Numbered from the stretch's first letter, positions 37,817-47,150 are shown. The stretch: 55,307 bases of DNA from Hyphomicrobiales bacterium (GCA_017305665.1 JAFKKH010000034.1:1-55307); one strand, 5' to 3'. Numbers and translations: made by a program. Notes: a model not told the origin generated them from the sequence alone.

Positions 37817-39430
37817 ATGACATATGTCGACTGGATGGCGCGAGGCATGGTTGCCTTCGGCGCAAGCGTGTTGATCGCGCAATCCGCGCTGGCGGCCGAC
37901 ACCGGACAGTTACCCTGCAAAACGACGCAGGAGTGCGACGCCAACGCCGCCAAGGTTGGCGTTCGCGCATCTGGCGCGGGGCAGGCCCATACCAGCGCCC
38001 TCGACGCCGCCGAGGACCAGTTCTACTGGCTCAACAAGATCAACAAGGCCTCGACCGTCATGCTGATGGAAGAGCACATCTTTCCCAAGGATGTCGGCCA
38101 GTTGATCGCCAAGGGCGTCGACTACGCGATCGATCAGGCCAAGCAGCCGGGCGGCAAACGCCCGAGCGACGTGCTGCAGATCGAGCGGATCATGACCGAC
38201 CATGTCGGACAGGAGGCCTCGGTCATCCATGCCGGCCGCAGCCGCCAGGACATGTATGCGACCTACCGCGCCGCGAAGCTGCGCAACCAGACGCTGGATT
38301 TCGCGGAAGACCTGCTCAGCTTGCGCGCCAAGCTGCTGGCGAAGGCCGCCGACAACCTCGATACCCTGATGCCGGCCTATACCAATGGCGTTCAGGCGGT
38401 GCCGATCACGTACGGCCACTACCTGCTGGCCTACGAGGAGTCGTTCGAACGCGACCAGCAGCGGGTCAGCGAGGCCTATCACCGCCTCAACCTCAGCCCG
38501 ATGGGAACCGGCGTGCTCTCCAACTCGATCTGGCCGCTGAACCGCAAGCGTCTCGCCACCCTGCTCGGCTTCGACGGCATCGTCGAAAACTCGATGGCCT
38601 CGAGCCAGGTGATCCCCTTCGACAATCAGCTCGAGGCCAGCGCGATCGCCAGCTCCAGCGCCATTCGCATCGGCGCCATGATGCAGGATCTCCATACCCA
38701 GTACGCGCAGGTAAAACCCTGGCTCCTGCTGCAGGAAGGCTCCACCTACACCTCCAGCGCGATGCCTCAGAAGCGCAATCCCGGCCTGATCATGCAGGCC
38801 CGCATGGCGGCGTCCGATGTCGTCGGCCTCTCCGAAGCCGTCATCATTCGCACCCACAACGTTCCGTCCGGCATGGTCGACTACAAATCCGAGACCGCCG
38901 ATCTCGGCCTGTTCCCCCGCGCCATCAAGATGGTCGATGCCACCAAGCGGGTGTTCGATGCGATCGTCGTCAACAAGCCCCGGGCGCAGGAGGAACTCGA
39001 AAGCGACTGGACCTCGACGATGAACCTCGCGGAACTGCTGCTTCAGCAGCACAAGATCCCGTTCCGCGTCGGGCATGGATTTGCGTCGCAACTGGTCAGC
39101 TACGCGCGGCCGCTCGGCCTGACGCCGAAAACCATCCCGTTCGATGTGGTGACCGGCACGTTCGCCAAAACGCTGGCGAAATTCCAACTGCCGGCCGAAC
39201 CCTTCCCGATGAACGAAGCCGAATTTCGGGAGGTCATGTCGCCGAAATGGATCGTTGATCATACCAAGGGCGTCGGCGGACCGCAGCCGGCCGAGACCGA
39301 ACGCATGCTGAAAGAGGCCCAGCAAAAGCTCGACGCCGACAAGGCGTGGCTGGCGGAGCAGCGCGGCAAGCTGAAGGCTGCCGATACCGCGCTCGACAAG
39401 GCCTTTGCCGAGTTCCTGCCGCATTCGTAA
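37817..39430 (+). CDS. exported argininosuccinate-lyase-like (aspartase/fumarase superfamily) protein
   Basis: The 537-residue protein starts with a signal peptide (hydrophobic MVAFGASVLIAQSALA, cut near residue 26). The rest aligns by eye with argininosuccinate lyase: HAGRSRQD near 140-145, ITYGHYLLAY near 197-206 and the superfamily signature SSAMPQKRNPG at 313-323. In the block that is normally YTHLQRAQP, this protein has YTNGVQAVP, so the catalytic-site His is Asn190. The C-terminus is a coiled coil. GGGAGA precedes the ATG. Cytosolic enzymes dominate this superfamily, so an exported form with a changed active site is unusual. Activity unknown. Confidence 0.88.
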   Translation: MTYVDWMARGMVAFGASVLIAQSALAADTGQLPCKTTQECDANAAKVGVRASGAGQAHTSALDAAEDQFYWLNKINKASTVMLMEEHIFPKDVGQLIAKGVDYAIDQAKQPGGKRPSDVLQIERIMTDHVGQEASVIHAGRSRQDMYATYRAAKLRNQTLDFAEDLLSLRAKLLAKAADNLDTLMPAYTNGVQAVPITYGHYLLAYEESFERDQQRVSEAYHRLNLSPMGTGVLSNSIWPLNRKRLATLLGFDGIVENSMASSQVIPFDNQLEASAIASSSAIRIGAMMQDLHTQYAQVKPWLLLQEGSTYTSSAMPQKRNPGLIMQARMAASDVVGLSEAVIIRTHNVPSGMVDYKSETADLGLFPRAIKMVDATKRVFDAIVVNKPRAQEELESDWTSTMNLAELLLQQHKIPFRVGHGFASQLVSYARPLGLTPKTIPFDVVTGTFAKTLAKFQLPAEPFPMNEAEFREVMSPKWIVDHTKGVGGPQPAETERMLKEAQQKLDADKAWLAEQRGKLKAADTALDKAFAEFLPHS

Positions 39431-39450
39431 GACGTCCAAATCCATCTCGA

Positions 39451-39540
39451 CGTCATGGCCGGACTTGTTCCGGCCATCCACGTCTCCAGACTTGTCACTC
39501 CTCGAAGACGTGGATGCCCGGCATAAAGCCGGGCATGACG
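39451..39540. repeat. cloverleaf-like palindromic repeat
   Basis: The outer arms CGTCATG and CATGACG pair, as do ATCCACGTCT and AGACGTGGAT. Each side carries its own hairpin (GGCCGGA...TCCGGCC and GCCCGGC...GCCGGGC). The stretch lies between the exported lyase and the converging MFS gene and could act as terminator. Confidence 0.85.
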
Positions 39541-39556
39541 AGCCGACGTAGCCGCC

Positions 39557-40753
39557 CTACTCCGCCGGCTGCGGCTTCAGCGCCGCCGGAGAGCTTGTCG
39601 GGATTTCCCGTGGCAGGATGATCGCCGCGACGATCGTCAGCAGACAGAGCGCGCCGAAGGCATGCAGCATGGTGGTGAACCCGCCCTGCTCGTACAGCCA
39701 AGCCACCAGACCGACCGACGCGCCGGCCGCGGTGAAGCCGATGAAGTAGCGCACCGAATAGGCACGCGATCGCCACTCCTCGCTGGTGTATTTGCCGACC
39801 ATGGCATCGTTCACCGTGACCTGCCCGAACGCGCCCATCACGATGCCGATCGACACCAGGATCAGCGGCAGGTTCGACAGCGTTGCGGCCAGATACAGGA
39901 ACGGCGCCAGCAGGAACGACAGCGGCAGCATCACCGTCTTCAGCGAATAGCGGTCGATCAGCTTGCCGATGGTGTATTGCGTCATCGCGCCGAACACATA
40001 GACGCCGGCCGCGATCACGCCGAGCAGCGCCGGGCTTTTGGTCAGGTCGGCGAGGCGTTCGGCGAACAGCTTTGGCAGCGCGACCGTCACCGCATTGAAG
40101 GTGGTCGAGATCGCGATCACCACGATCAGCAGCGCCAGGATCACCCGCCACATATCGCTCTTGGCGACCCGCGCCTGCGCCGCCGCCTGCTTGAAGCCGG
40201 AGCGATCCTCGTGAACCACCATTTGCATGAACACCGCGCCGATCAGGATCGTGACCATGCCGGGAATGATGAACGCCCAGCGCCAGCCGAGATACTGGCC
40301 GATCACCCCCGTCACCATCGCGGATGACGCCACGCCGAGATTGCCGCACACGCCGTTGAGGCCCATTTCGCGGCCCAGCTTGTTGGCATAGGACACAATC
40401 ATCGCGGTCCCGACCGGATGATAGATCGAGGCGAAGATGCCGATCGAGAGCAGCGCCGCACCGAGCTGCAGCGGCGTCTGCACGAACCCGACCGCGATCA
40501 TCGAGGCACCGATGCCGAAGAAGAAGATCACCATCATGTGGCGCCGACTCCAGCGGTCGCCGAGCCAGCCCGTGACCAGCGATCCGGCGCCGAAAGCCAC
40601 GAAGCCCGGCGTCGCATAAGGCAGCAGTTCCGAATAGGCCATGCCGAGCGCCGGCCCCATGATGATGACCGCGGCGGCGAAAATCAGCATGGCGTAGTGG
40701 TCGATGAAATGGCCTGCGTTGACGAAGCCGATGACCCGGGACGGACTGTTCAT
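39557..40753 (-). CDS. MFS transporter
   Basis: The 398-residue protein has about twelve membrane helices and the MFS loop GDRWSRRHMMVIFF between helices 2 and 3 (the usual G-D-R-x-x-x-R/K motif). It probably exports or imports a small organic solute by proton exchange. It is divergent from an AraC regulator 61 bases away, an arrangement typical of regulator plus its transport target. The C-terminus is cytosolic and ends PAALKPQPAE. Substrate unknown. A palindromic repeat lies just beyond the stop. Confidence 0.92.
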   Translation of the reverse strand: MNSPSRVIGFVNAGHFIDHYAMLIFAAAVIIMGPALGMAYSELLPYATPGFVAFGAGSLVTGWLGDRWSRRHMMVIFFFGIGASMIAVGFVQTPLQLGAALLSIGIFASIYHPVGTAMIVSYANKLGREMGLNGVCGNLGVASSAMVTGVIGQYLGWRWAFIIPGMVTILIGAVFMQMVVHEDRSGFKQAAAQARVAKSDMWRVILALLIVVIAISTTFNAVTVALPKLFAERLADLTKSPALLGVIAAGVYVFGAMTQYTIGKLIDRYSLKTVMLPLSFLLAPFLYLAATLSNLPLILVSIGIVMGAFGQVTVNDAMVGKYTSEEWRSRAYSVRYFIGFTAAGASVGLVAWLYEQGGFTTMLHAFGALCLLTIVAAIILPREIPTSSPAALKPQPAE

Positions 40754-40814
40754 GAATCAAATCCTGCAATTGTCCGGAAACAGGTTATAAGCTTTGCCTA
40801 ACGAAGTACCGCCA

Positions 40815-41615
40815 ATGAATATCGTCGAAAAGCCATTGTCCAATATCCACGGCCTGCATTTGAAGGCCTGCGATGGCGTCAACCTCGTGGCCGTCGGCTA
40901 TGGGAAGGGCACCCGGCTCGACACCCACATGCACCGCGAGGCGCAGCTCGTTTACGCCGCCAAGGGCACCATGCAGGTCACGACGCCGAAGGGCCGCTGG
41001 CTGGTGCCGCCGGACCGCGCGGTGTGGGTGCCGGCGCGGCTCGAACATGCCATCGACGTGCTGGCCGATATCGAGATGCGGACGCTGTATTTCGATCTCG
41101 GATGGTTGACGCGCGAAACCCCTACGATGGCGCTCGACGCCGAATTCGTGGTTCGGGTCTCACGGCTGCTGCATCAGGCGATCCTCGCGCTGTTCGACGG
41201 CCGCGATGATCCGGTCCGCACAAACCTCCTGATCCGGCTCGCGATGCTCGAGCTGCATCAGGCCGAGGATCCGGCGACGTTCATTCCGCTGCCGCACGAA
41301 CCGCGCTGCCGCCGCGCCGCCGACATCGTGCTCGCCGATCCAACGCAGGTCCACGACATCGACGATCTCGCGCGCACGGTCGGCACCTCGTCGCGCACGC
41401 TGTCACGGCTGTTCTCTAACGAGACGCAACTCAGCTTCAAGAGCTGGTGTCAGCGCGCGCGCATCGCGGCAGCGATCGAGCGGCTGTCGCTCAACCCGAA
41501 CGCGCCGGTGAAGCAACTCGCGGCGGAACTGGGTTATGCCAGCTTCCCGGCGTTCTCCCACGCGTTCCGGCAGGTCACCGGCCGTACGCCGACGGAGTTC
41601 GCGGAGGAGAAGTAA
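40815..41615 (+). CDS. AraC family transcriptional regulator
   Basis: The 266-residue protein has an N-terminal cupin-like sensor (THMHREAQLVYAAKGTMQV, LVPPDRAVWVPARLEHAIDV) and two C-terminal helix-turn-helix motifs in VHDIDDLARTVGTSSRTLSRLFSNETQLSFKSW and VKQLAAELGYASFPAFSHAFRQVTG. AraC proteins with this cupin usually respond to small ligands and control a divergent transporter, here the MFS gene. ATG 40815 is preferred. A TTG at 40794 would add seven residues. The repeat copy C lies after the stop. Confidence 0.93.
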   Translation: MNIVEKPLSNIHGLHLKACDGVNLVAVGYGKGTRLDTHMHREAQLVYAAKGTMQVTTPKGRWLVPPDRAVWVPARLEHAIDVLADIEMRTLYFDLGWLTRETPTMALDAEFVVRVSRLLHQAILALFDGRDDPVRTNLLIRLAMLELHQAEDPATFIPLPHEPRCRRAADIVLADPTQVHDIDDLARTVGTSSRTLSRLFSNETQLSFKSWCQRARIAAAIERLSLNPNAPVKQLAAELGYASFPAFSHAFRQVTGRTPTEFAEEK

Positions 41616-41638
41616 ATTCAGCGACGACATTTATCATC

Positions 41639-41819
41639 GTCATTCCGGAAGCCGCGTCAGCGGCTGTCCGGAATCCATACTCACTGCATCAACGTCTCGG
41701 ACAAAAGCGGACACAGGGATTATGGATTCCGGGCTCGCGTTATCGGCGCGAACGCAAGGGCGTTCGTCGCCTAACGCGCCCTCAGCGACAAACGCAAGGC
41801 GTTTGCGCGGGGAAATGAC
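41639..41819. repeat. dispersed palindromic repeat, copy C (long form)
   Basis: The outer arms are GTCATTCC and GGAAATGAC (one extra A). Inner arms GTCCGGAATCCATA and TATGGATTCCGGGC are kept. Two more hairpins (GAACGCAAGGGCGTTC and AAACGCAAGGCGTTT) make this copy longer than the others. It separates the AraC gene from the catabolic cluster. Confidence 0.85.
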
Positions 41820-41837
41820 GAGTTGAAAGGTTCTGTT

Positions 41838-42287
41838 TTACTTCGGCACTACCGCGGTCGCCTCGATCTCGACGCGGGCGGCCTTCTCGACCAGCCGGAC
41901 CACCTGCACCAGCGCCATCGCCGGATAATGTGCGCCGAAAATCTCGCGATAGATTCCGCCAAGTTCCTTCTGATTGGCCAGATACTCGTCCATGTCGACG
42001 ACATACCAGGTCAGCCGCACCAGATGCTCCGGCAACGCACCGCCCGTGGCGAGAATCGTCCTGATGTTGCTCAGCACCTGCCGCACCTGCGCGACAAAGC
42101 CATCGGCAAGCTGCTCGCTCGCGTCCCAGCCGATCACGCCGCCGGTGACGATGAGGCGACCTTCCGCCGCCATGCCGTTGGCATAGCCTTTCGGAACCGG
42201 CCATCCCGACGGCTGCAGGACTTCCCGGTTGGATGGTCCAACGGAGATCGGCATCACGTTCAGCGTTGGGGCATTCGGCGGATTCAC
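41838..42287 (-). CDS. RidA family protein of the aryl-CoA cluster
   Basis: The 149-residue protein has the RidA fold: VTGGVIGWDASEQLADGFVAQVRQVLSNIRTILATGGA, VRLTWYVVDMDEYLANQKELGGIYREIFG, and PAMALVQVVRLVEKAARVEIEATA. The start is a GTG at 42287, chosen because AAGGAG lies at the right distance and the gene then begins 22 bases after the ligase stop. In this cluster it is a natural deaminase for the enamine or imine formed from the 2-amino ring product, which is inference. The RidA gene at 1.6 kb is a separate paralogue. Confidence 0.85.
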   Translation of the reverse strand: MNPPNAPTLNVMPISVGPSNREVLQPSGWPVPKGYANGMAAEGRLIVTGGVIGWDASEQLADGFVAQVRQVLSNIRTILATGGALPEHLVRLTWYVVDMDEYLANQKELGGIYREIFGAHYPAMALVQVVRLVEKAARVEIEATAVVPK

Positions 42288-42309
42288 GAACAATTCTCCT
42301 TCAGGGCTT

Positions 42310-44016
42310 TCATTCCGCAGCGGTCTGTGCGGACACCGCGCTGGCCTGCGCCATCTGCCGCAAGGCAAACCGTCGCAATTTTCCGGTCTCGGTCTTCGGC
42401 AATTCCGCGATGAATTCGATCGCGCGCGGATATTTGTAAGGCGCAATCTCGCGTTTGACGTGATCCTGCAGCGCGGTGATCAGCGCCGCATCGCCGCTGA
42501 CGCCCGGCGCCAGTACGATATACGCCTTGACGATCATGCCGCGCGCCTCGTCGGGCGCGCCGACCACGCCGCATTCGGCGACCGCATCATGGGTCAGCAA
42601 GGCCGCCTCGATCTCGGGACCGGCGATATTGTAGCCGGACGACACGATCATGTCGTCGGAGCGCGCCACGAAAGACAGACGGCCCTGCTCGTTCTGGACA
42701 AAGGAATCGCCGGTGAGATTCCAGCCGTCACAGACATAGTTCGTCTGCCGCTGATCTGCGAGATAGCGACATCCCGTCGGTCCGCGCACCGCGAGCTTGC
42801 CGACCGTGCCGGCCGCCACCTCGTTCATGTCCTCATCGACGATCTTCGCTTCATAGCCGGCCACCGGGCGGCCCGTCGTTCCCGCAGCGGCATCGCCGAT
42901 CCGGTTGGTGATGAAGATATGCAGCATTTCGGTGCTGCCGATGCCGTCGAGGATCGGCTTGCCGGTCTTGCGAACCCAGCTTTCGAACACCGGCGCCGGC
43001 AGGGTTTCGCCGGCGGACACCGCAAGTCGCAGCGACGACAGGTCGGCACCCTGGTCCATCGCCGCCATCATCGCGCGATAGGCGGTCGGCGAAGTGAAGC
43101 AGACCGTTGCCTTGTAGGTCTCGATGATCTTGATCATCTCGGGCGGCGCGGCGTTTTCCAGTAGCGTCGCGGTTGCACCGAACCGCAACGGGAAGATCGC
43201 GAGACCGCCGAGCCCGAAGGTGAAGGCCAGCGGCGGTGAACCGACGAACACGTCGTCCGGCGTCACCTTGAGCACTTCCTGCGCGTAGCCGTCCGCGATG
43301 ATCATCAGATCGCGATGGAAGTGCATGGTCGCCTTCGGCTCGCCCGTGGTGCCGGAAGTGAATCCCAGCAGCGCCACATCGTCGCGGCCGGTCTTCACCG
43401 CCTCGAAGCGCACCGGCTTGCTCAGCGCCACGCGATCCAGTTCGGCGTCATGGTTCGAGGTGCCGTCGAAATTCACGACCTGCTTGAGAAACCGGCTGGT
43501 CTTGGCGCATGCCACCAGCTCGTCGGCGATGCGGCTGTCGGTCAGCGCCAGCGCGATCTCGGCCTTGTCGACGATCTTGGCCAGCTCGCCGGCGCGCAGC
43601 ATCGGCATGGTGTTGACGACGACGGTGCCGGCTTTCGTCGCCGCGAGCCAGGCCGCGACCAGCGCCGGATTGTTGCCGGAGCGGATCAGCACGCGGTTAC
43701 CCGGCTTCACGCCGTAGTTCTCGACCAGCGCATGCGCCAGGCGGTTGGACCAGTCGGTCAGCTCCTTGTAGGTCCGCTGACGGCCGTTGCCGATCAGCGC
43801 GACGCGGTCGCCAAACCCCTTCTCGACATTGCGGTCGGTCAGTTCGACTGCGGCGTTGAGATATTCGGGGTACTGGAATTCGGGGCGTTCGAGCACCAGC
43901 TCCGGCCACTTCGCGAATGGCGGAAGGTTTCGCCGCGCGAAGTCGTCGACATGGCCAGACGGGCCGAGCTTGATCGACTCGTCTATCGATTCCGAATGGT
44001 TGGCAGTCGCGGCCAT
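42310..44016 (-). CDS. aryl-CoA ligase, 2-aminobenzoate-CoA ligase type
   Basis: The 568-residue adenylate-forming enzyme has the AMP-binding loop TSGTTGEPK at residues 220-228, the motif IGSTEMLHIF, and the catalytic Lys546 in ETGKLRR near the C-terminus. The overall pattern matches the benzoate/2-aminobenzoate-CoA ligases. It would activate anthranilate or a related aromatic acid to its CoA thioester in the cytoplasm. AAAGGAG lies at the right distance from the ATG. It heads an operon with the RidA gene. Two yTTTA-N4-TAAAr palindromes lie 43-81 bases upstream. Substrate is by context. Confidence 0.92.
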   Translation of the reverse strand: MAATANHSESIDESIKLGPSGHVDDFARRNLPPFAKWPELVLERPEFQYPEYLNAAVELTDRNVEKGFGDRVALIGNGRQRTYKELTDWSNRLAHALVENYGVKPGNRVLIRSGNNPALVAAWLAATKAGTVVVNTMPMLRAGELAKIVDKAEIALALTDSRIADELVACAKTSRFLKQVVNFDGTSNHDAELDRVALSKPVRFEAVKTGRDDVALLGFTSGTTGEPKATMHFHRDLMIIADGYAQEVLKVTPDDVFVGSPPLAFTFGLGGLAIFPLRFGATATLLENAAPPEMIKIIETYKATVCFTSPTAYRAMMAAMDQGADLSSLRLAVSAGETLPAPVFESWVRKTGKPILDGIGSTEMLHIFITNRIGDAAAGTTGRPVAGYEAKIVDEDMNEVAAGTVGKLAVRGPTGCRYLADQRQTNYVCDGWNLTGDSFVQNEQGRLSFVARSDDMIVSSGYNIAGPEIEAALLTHDAVAECGVVGAPDEARGMIVKAYIVLAPGVSGDAALITALQDHVKREIAPYKYPRAIEFIAELPKTETGKLRRFALRQMAQASAVSAQTAAE

Positions 44017-44058
44017 GGCACGCTCCTTTCGCGCATCTCAAATCAACGCGATTTGCCG

Positions 44059-44078
44059 TTGCTTTAGACCTAAAGCAA
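44059..44078. promoter_or_regulatory. putative MarR operator 1 upstream of aryl-CoA ligase
   Basis: TTGCTTTAGACCTAAAGCAA is a perfect 9-2-9 palindrome with core CTTTA-GACC-TAAAG. It lies 43 bases before the ligase start. The same core recurs at four other sites at promoters of this cluster. Confidence 0.8.
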
Positions 44079-44083
44079 TTTCA

Positions 44084-44097
44084 TTTTAGGCCTAAAG
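44084..44097. promoter_or_regulatory. putative MarR operator 2 upstream of aryl-CoA ligase
   Basis: The core TTTTA-GGCC-TAAAG matches operator 1. Its centre is 22 bases from that of operator 1, about two DNA turns, so two dimers could bind on one face. Confidence 0.75.
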
Positions 44098-44171
44098 CAA
44101 TTCCATGCAAGCCCGTTTTTATGCCGTCCGCGCCGAAATCATTGGCTTCGTAAAGCGCTTTGGCCCACGCT

Positions 44172-44669
44172 TCAGCCCACTCGGCCATCGGCCGCCTTGC
44201 GCACCGACAGCTTGGTCTTGCCCAGAAGGCGCATCAGTTCGCGGACGTCTTTCTCGCCAAGGTCGGAAAACATCTCGGCAATCCAGATCTCGTGCTCGGC
44301 GGCCATCTTGCGGAATTCCACCCGGCCGGATTTCGTCAGGCGGATCACCTGCACCCGGCGATCGACCTCCGAGGTGCGGCGATCGACATGGCCCGATTGC
44401 ACCAGACGCTCGACCAGCCCCGTGATATTGCCGTTCGACACCATCATCCGTTTCGACACGTCGGACAACGTCATGCCGTCCGGCGCCTTGTCGAGCTGCG
44501 CCATCAGATCGAACCGCGGCAGCGTCACGTCGAAGCGTTCGCGCAAGCGGCTGCGCACCTCGCCCTCGATCAGCGTGGTGCAGGTCAGAAGCCGCAGCCA
44601 CAGCCGAAGTTCGTCGCCATGGTCGTCGGAATGCTCGGTGGCCTTGGTCTCGGAATCGAGAATGGTCAT
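44172..44669 (-). CDS. MarR family transcriptional regulator
   Basis: The 165-residue winged-helix protein has the MarR recognition region TLSDVSKRMMVSNGNITGLVERLVQSGHVDRRTSEVDRRVQVIRLTKSG. ATG 44669 gives the family length; the frame open to 45212 runs into the monooxygenase gene. It begins 17 bases after that gene's stop, so it is made in the same operon. MarR proteins of aromatic-CoA pathways (BadR, CouR) are released from DNA by the CoA thioester. The five palindromes in this cluster are its likely operators. Confidence 0.93.
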   Translation of the reverse strand: MTILDSETKATEHSDDHGDELRLWLRLLTCTTLIEGEVRSRLRERFDVTLPRFDLMAQLDKAPDGMTLSDVSKRMMVSNGNITGLVERLVQSGHVDRRTSEVDRRVQVIRLTKSGRVEFRKMAAEHEIWIAEMFSDLGEKDVRELMRLLGKTKLSVRKAADGRVG

Positions 44670-44686
44670 TGCGCTTTGCCCCGTCA

Positions 44687-47035
44687 CTATTCCGCCGCCA
44701 GCGACTTTTCCGCCTCGACCCGCATCTCGGCGCGGGTCTTCGGCTTGCCCTTGATCTTCAGCTCGTCGAGGTCCTGCCGGTCGCGCACGCTGTTGCGGAA
44801 TATCTGCTCCTTGCCGGGCAGATATTGCGGCGGACAGGCGACATCGGCGCCATACCACGCGGCTGCCCGCATGGTGAAGGACGGATCGACCAGATGCGGC
44901 CGCCCCAGCGCCACGAGATCGGCGCGGCCGGCGGCGAGAATGGTGTTGACCTGATCGGCGGTGGTGATGTTGCCGACGCACATGGTCGCGACACGCGCCT
45001 CGTTGCGGACCTGATCGGAGAACGGCGTCTGGAACATGCGGCCGTAGATCGGCTGCGCGTCGCGCACGGTCTGTCCGGTGGAGACGTCGACCAGATCGAC
45101 GCCGGCCTCGGCGAAAGCGCGCGCGATCTGCACCGCGTCGTCGCCGGCAATGCCGCCCTCGGCCCAGTCGGTGGCGGAGATGCGCACCGACATCGGCTTG
45201 TGCGCGGGCCATGCGGCGCGCATGGCGGCAAATATCTCCAGCGGATAACGCAGGCGATTATCGAGCGAACCGCCATAAGCATCGGTTCGTGTATTGGTCA
45301 GCGGCGAAATGAAGCTCGCCAGCAGATAGCCGTGGGCGCAGTGCAACTCCAGCATGTCGAAGCCGGCGCGCTCGCCGCGCTCCGCCGCCGCAACGAACTC
45401 GCCCTTGATGCGATCCATGGCGGCACGATCGATCTCGCGCGGCACCTGACTGTCCGGAAAATAGGGAATGGGCGACGCCGACAGCGTCTCCCACGCGCCC
45501 TGCTCCAGCGGACGGTCCATGCCCTCCCACATCAGCTTGGTTGCGCCCTTGCGGCCGGCATGCCCGAGCTGCAGCGCGATCTTCGCCGCCGAATTGGCAT
45601 GGACGAAATCGACGATGCGCCGCCACGCGGCTTCCTGCTCGTCATTCCACAAGCCGGCACAGCCCGGCGTGATCCGCGCATCGCGGCCGACGCAGGTCAT
45701 TTCCGTGAAGATCAGCCCGGCACCCCCGATGGCACGGGCGCCGTAATGCACGAAGTGGAAATCGCCGGGCACGCCCTCCTTCGCCGAATACATGCACATC
45801 GGCGACACCACCGCCCGGTTGGCGAGCGTCATCTCGCGCAGGCGCAGCGGCTGAAACATCGGCGCCTTCGACTTCTCGGTATCAACATCAAACCCGCGCG
45901 CGCGCACTTGCCGCGCGAAGGTCCTGTCGACCTCGGCGACAAACTCCGGCGCGCGCAAGGTGAGGTTGTCGTAGGTGATCGCCTTGGCGCGGGTCATGAC
46001 GCCGAACGCGAACTGCACGGGATCGAAATCCCAGAATCGGTCGACATGCTCGAACCAGACCAGCGACACGTCGGCGGCGTGCTGGGTCTTCTCGACCTCC
46101 TCGCGGCGGCCGTGCTCGTACTGCTGCAAGGCCGCGTCCACGGTCGGCGCGCGCGCCATGGCATCGGCCAGCGCGATGGCATCCTCCATCGCGAGCTTGG
46201 TGCCGGAGCCGATCGAGAAGTGCGCGGTGGCCTTGGCGTCGCCGAGCAGCACCATGTTGTCCTTGACCCAGCGCTGGTTGCGGATCATCGGAAAATTGCG
46301 CCACATCGAGCGGTTGGTCAGCAGCGGATGCCCGTCGAGATAGCGGCTGAAGATCGCGGCCATGCGATCCGCCGATTCCTTTTCGCTCAGACCTTCGAGA
46401 CCGGCACGTTTGAACGTCTCGGGATCGGTCTCGAAGATCCAGGTCGAGCGGCCCACTTCATATTGATAGGCGTGCGCGATGAACGGGCCCCACTCGGTCT
46501 CCTCGAACACGAACGTGAAGGCATCGAGCGGTTTGGTCGATCCCATCCAGGCGAACTTGTTGGTGCGCAGATCGGTCGCGGGCTGGAAGTGATCGGCATA
46601 GCGTTCGCGGAAGCGGCTGTTGCTGCCGTCGGCGAGCACGATCAGATCGGCATCGGCAAGGCCGCGGGTCTCATCGATCTCCGCCTCGAACATCAGGGTG
46701 ACACCGAGTTCGCGCGCGCGCTCCTGCAGGATCAGCAGCAAGGTGCGGCGCGAGCAGCCGCAGAATCCATTGCCGCCGATGCGATGCACGGTACCGCGGA
46801 AATGGATCGCGATATCGTCCCAGTAGGCGAATTCATCGGTGATGCGGCGATAGCTCGGCGGATCGTGTTGCTCGAAATTGTCGAGCGTAGCGTCGGAAAA
46901 CACTACGCCGAAACCGAAGGTATCGTCGGCGCGGTTGCGCTCGTAGACCGTGACTTCGGCTTGCGGCCGCTGCTTCCTGAGCAGGATCGCCGCGTACAGC
47001 CCCGCGGGGCCTCCCCCGATGATCGCGATCTTCAT
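44687..47035 (-). CDS. 2-aminobenzoyl-CoA monooxygenase/reductase (FAD-monooxygenase/OYE fusion)
   Basis: The 782-residue protein fuses two enzymes. Residues 1 to about 385 form a UbiH-like FAD hydroxylase ([10 protein letters not shown] at 7-16, [32 protein letters not shown]). From about 389 an FMN old-yellow-enzyme domain follows ([41 protein letters not shown] near 563). This is the domain plan of the A. evansii bifunctional enzyme, also labelled salicylyl-CoA 5-hydroxylase. It hydroxylates 2-aminobenzoyl-CoA and then reduces the ring. ATG 47035 follows GGAGA. A MarR operator lies 30-51 bases upstream. Confidence 0.93.
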   Translation of the reverse strand: MKIAIIGGGPAGLYAAILLRKQRPQAEVTVYERNRADDTFGFGVVFSDATLDNFEQHDPPSYRRITDEFAYWDDIAIHFRGTVHRIGGNGFCGCSRRTLLLILQERARELGVTLMFEAEIDETRGLADADLIVLADGSNSRFRERYADHFQPATDLRTNKFAWMGSTKPLDAFTFVFEETEWGPFIAHAYQYEVGRSTWIFETDPETFKRAGLEGLSEKESADRMAAIFSRYLDGHPLLTNRSMWRNFPMIRNQRWVKDNMVLLGDAKATAHFSIGSGTKLAMEDAIALADAMARAPTVDAALQQYEHGRREEVEKTQHAADVSLVWFEHVDRFWDFDPVQFAFGVMTRAKAITYDNLTLRAPEFVAEVDRTFARQVRARGFDVDTEKSKAPMFQPLRLREMTLANRAVVSPMCMYSAKEGVPGDFHFVHYGARAIGGAGLIFTEMTCVGRDARITPGCAGLWNDEQEAAWRRIVDFVHANSAAKIALQLGHAGRKGATKLMWEGMDRPLEQGAWETLSASPIPYFPDSQVPREIDRAAMDRIKGEFVAAAERGERAGFDMLELHCAHGYLLASFISPLTNTRTDAYGGSLDNRLRYPLEIFAAMRAAWPAHKPMSVRISATDWAEGGIAGDDAVQIARAFAEAGVDLVDVSTGQTVRDAQPIYGRMFQTPFSDQVRNEARVATMCVGNITTADQVNTILAAGRADLVALGRPHLVDPSFTMRAAAWYGADVACPPQYLPGKEQIFRNSVRDRQDLDELKIKGKPKTRAEMRVEAEKSLAAE

Positions 47036-47064
47036 GGCAGTCTCCATGAGACGATGACAGCAAA

Positions 47065-47086
47065 ATTACTTTAAGCATAAAATAAT
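47065..47086. promoter_or_regulatory. putative MarR operator 3 upstream of the monooxygenase/reductase
   Basis: The core CTTTA-AGCA-TAAAA lies inside longer arms (ATTACTTTA with TAAAATAAT, 8 of 9 pairing). It is 30 bases from the start codon and likely overlaps the promoter, as a repressor site would. Confidence 0.75.
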
Positions 47087-47150
47087 TGGACTGCAAGCCC
47101 AGGCGCCGTATTTGTCCGCGGCGTCCCCGTGGGCCACGGAGAGTTTTGAA

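Noticed and set aside
37910-39481. 523-codon minus-strand frame opposite the exported lyase
   Set aside because: Antisense shadow of a protein with clear lyase motifs and signal peptide.
44687-47035. Salicylate degradation as the primary role of the cluster
   Set aside because: The fused reductase domain and the RidA gene fit an amino-substituted ring better, and no gentisate dioxygenase gene is visible; not fully excluded.
44669-47074. 801-codon open frame on the plus strand opposite the monooxygenase/reductase
   Set aside because: It is the antisense of a well-supported enzyme gene. Long antisense frames are expected in GC-rich DNA, and its product is Arg/Gly/His-rich without any domain.
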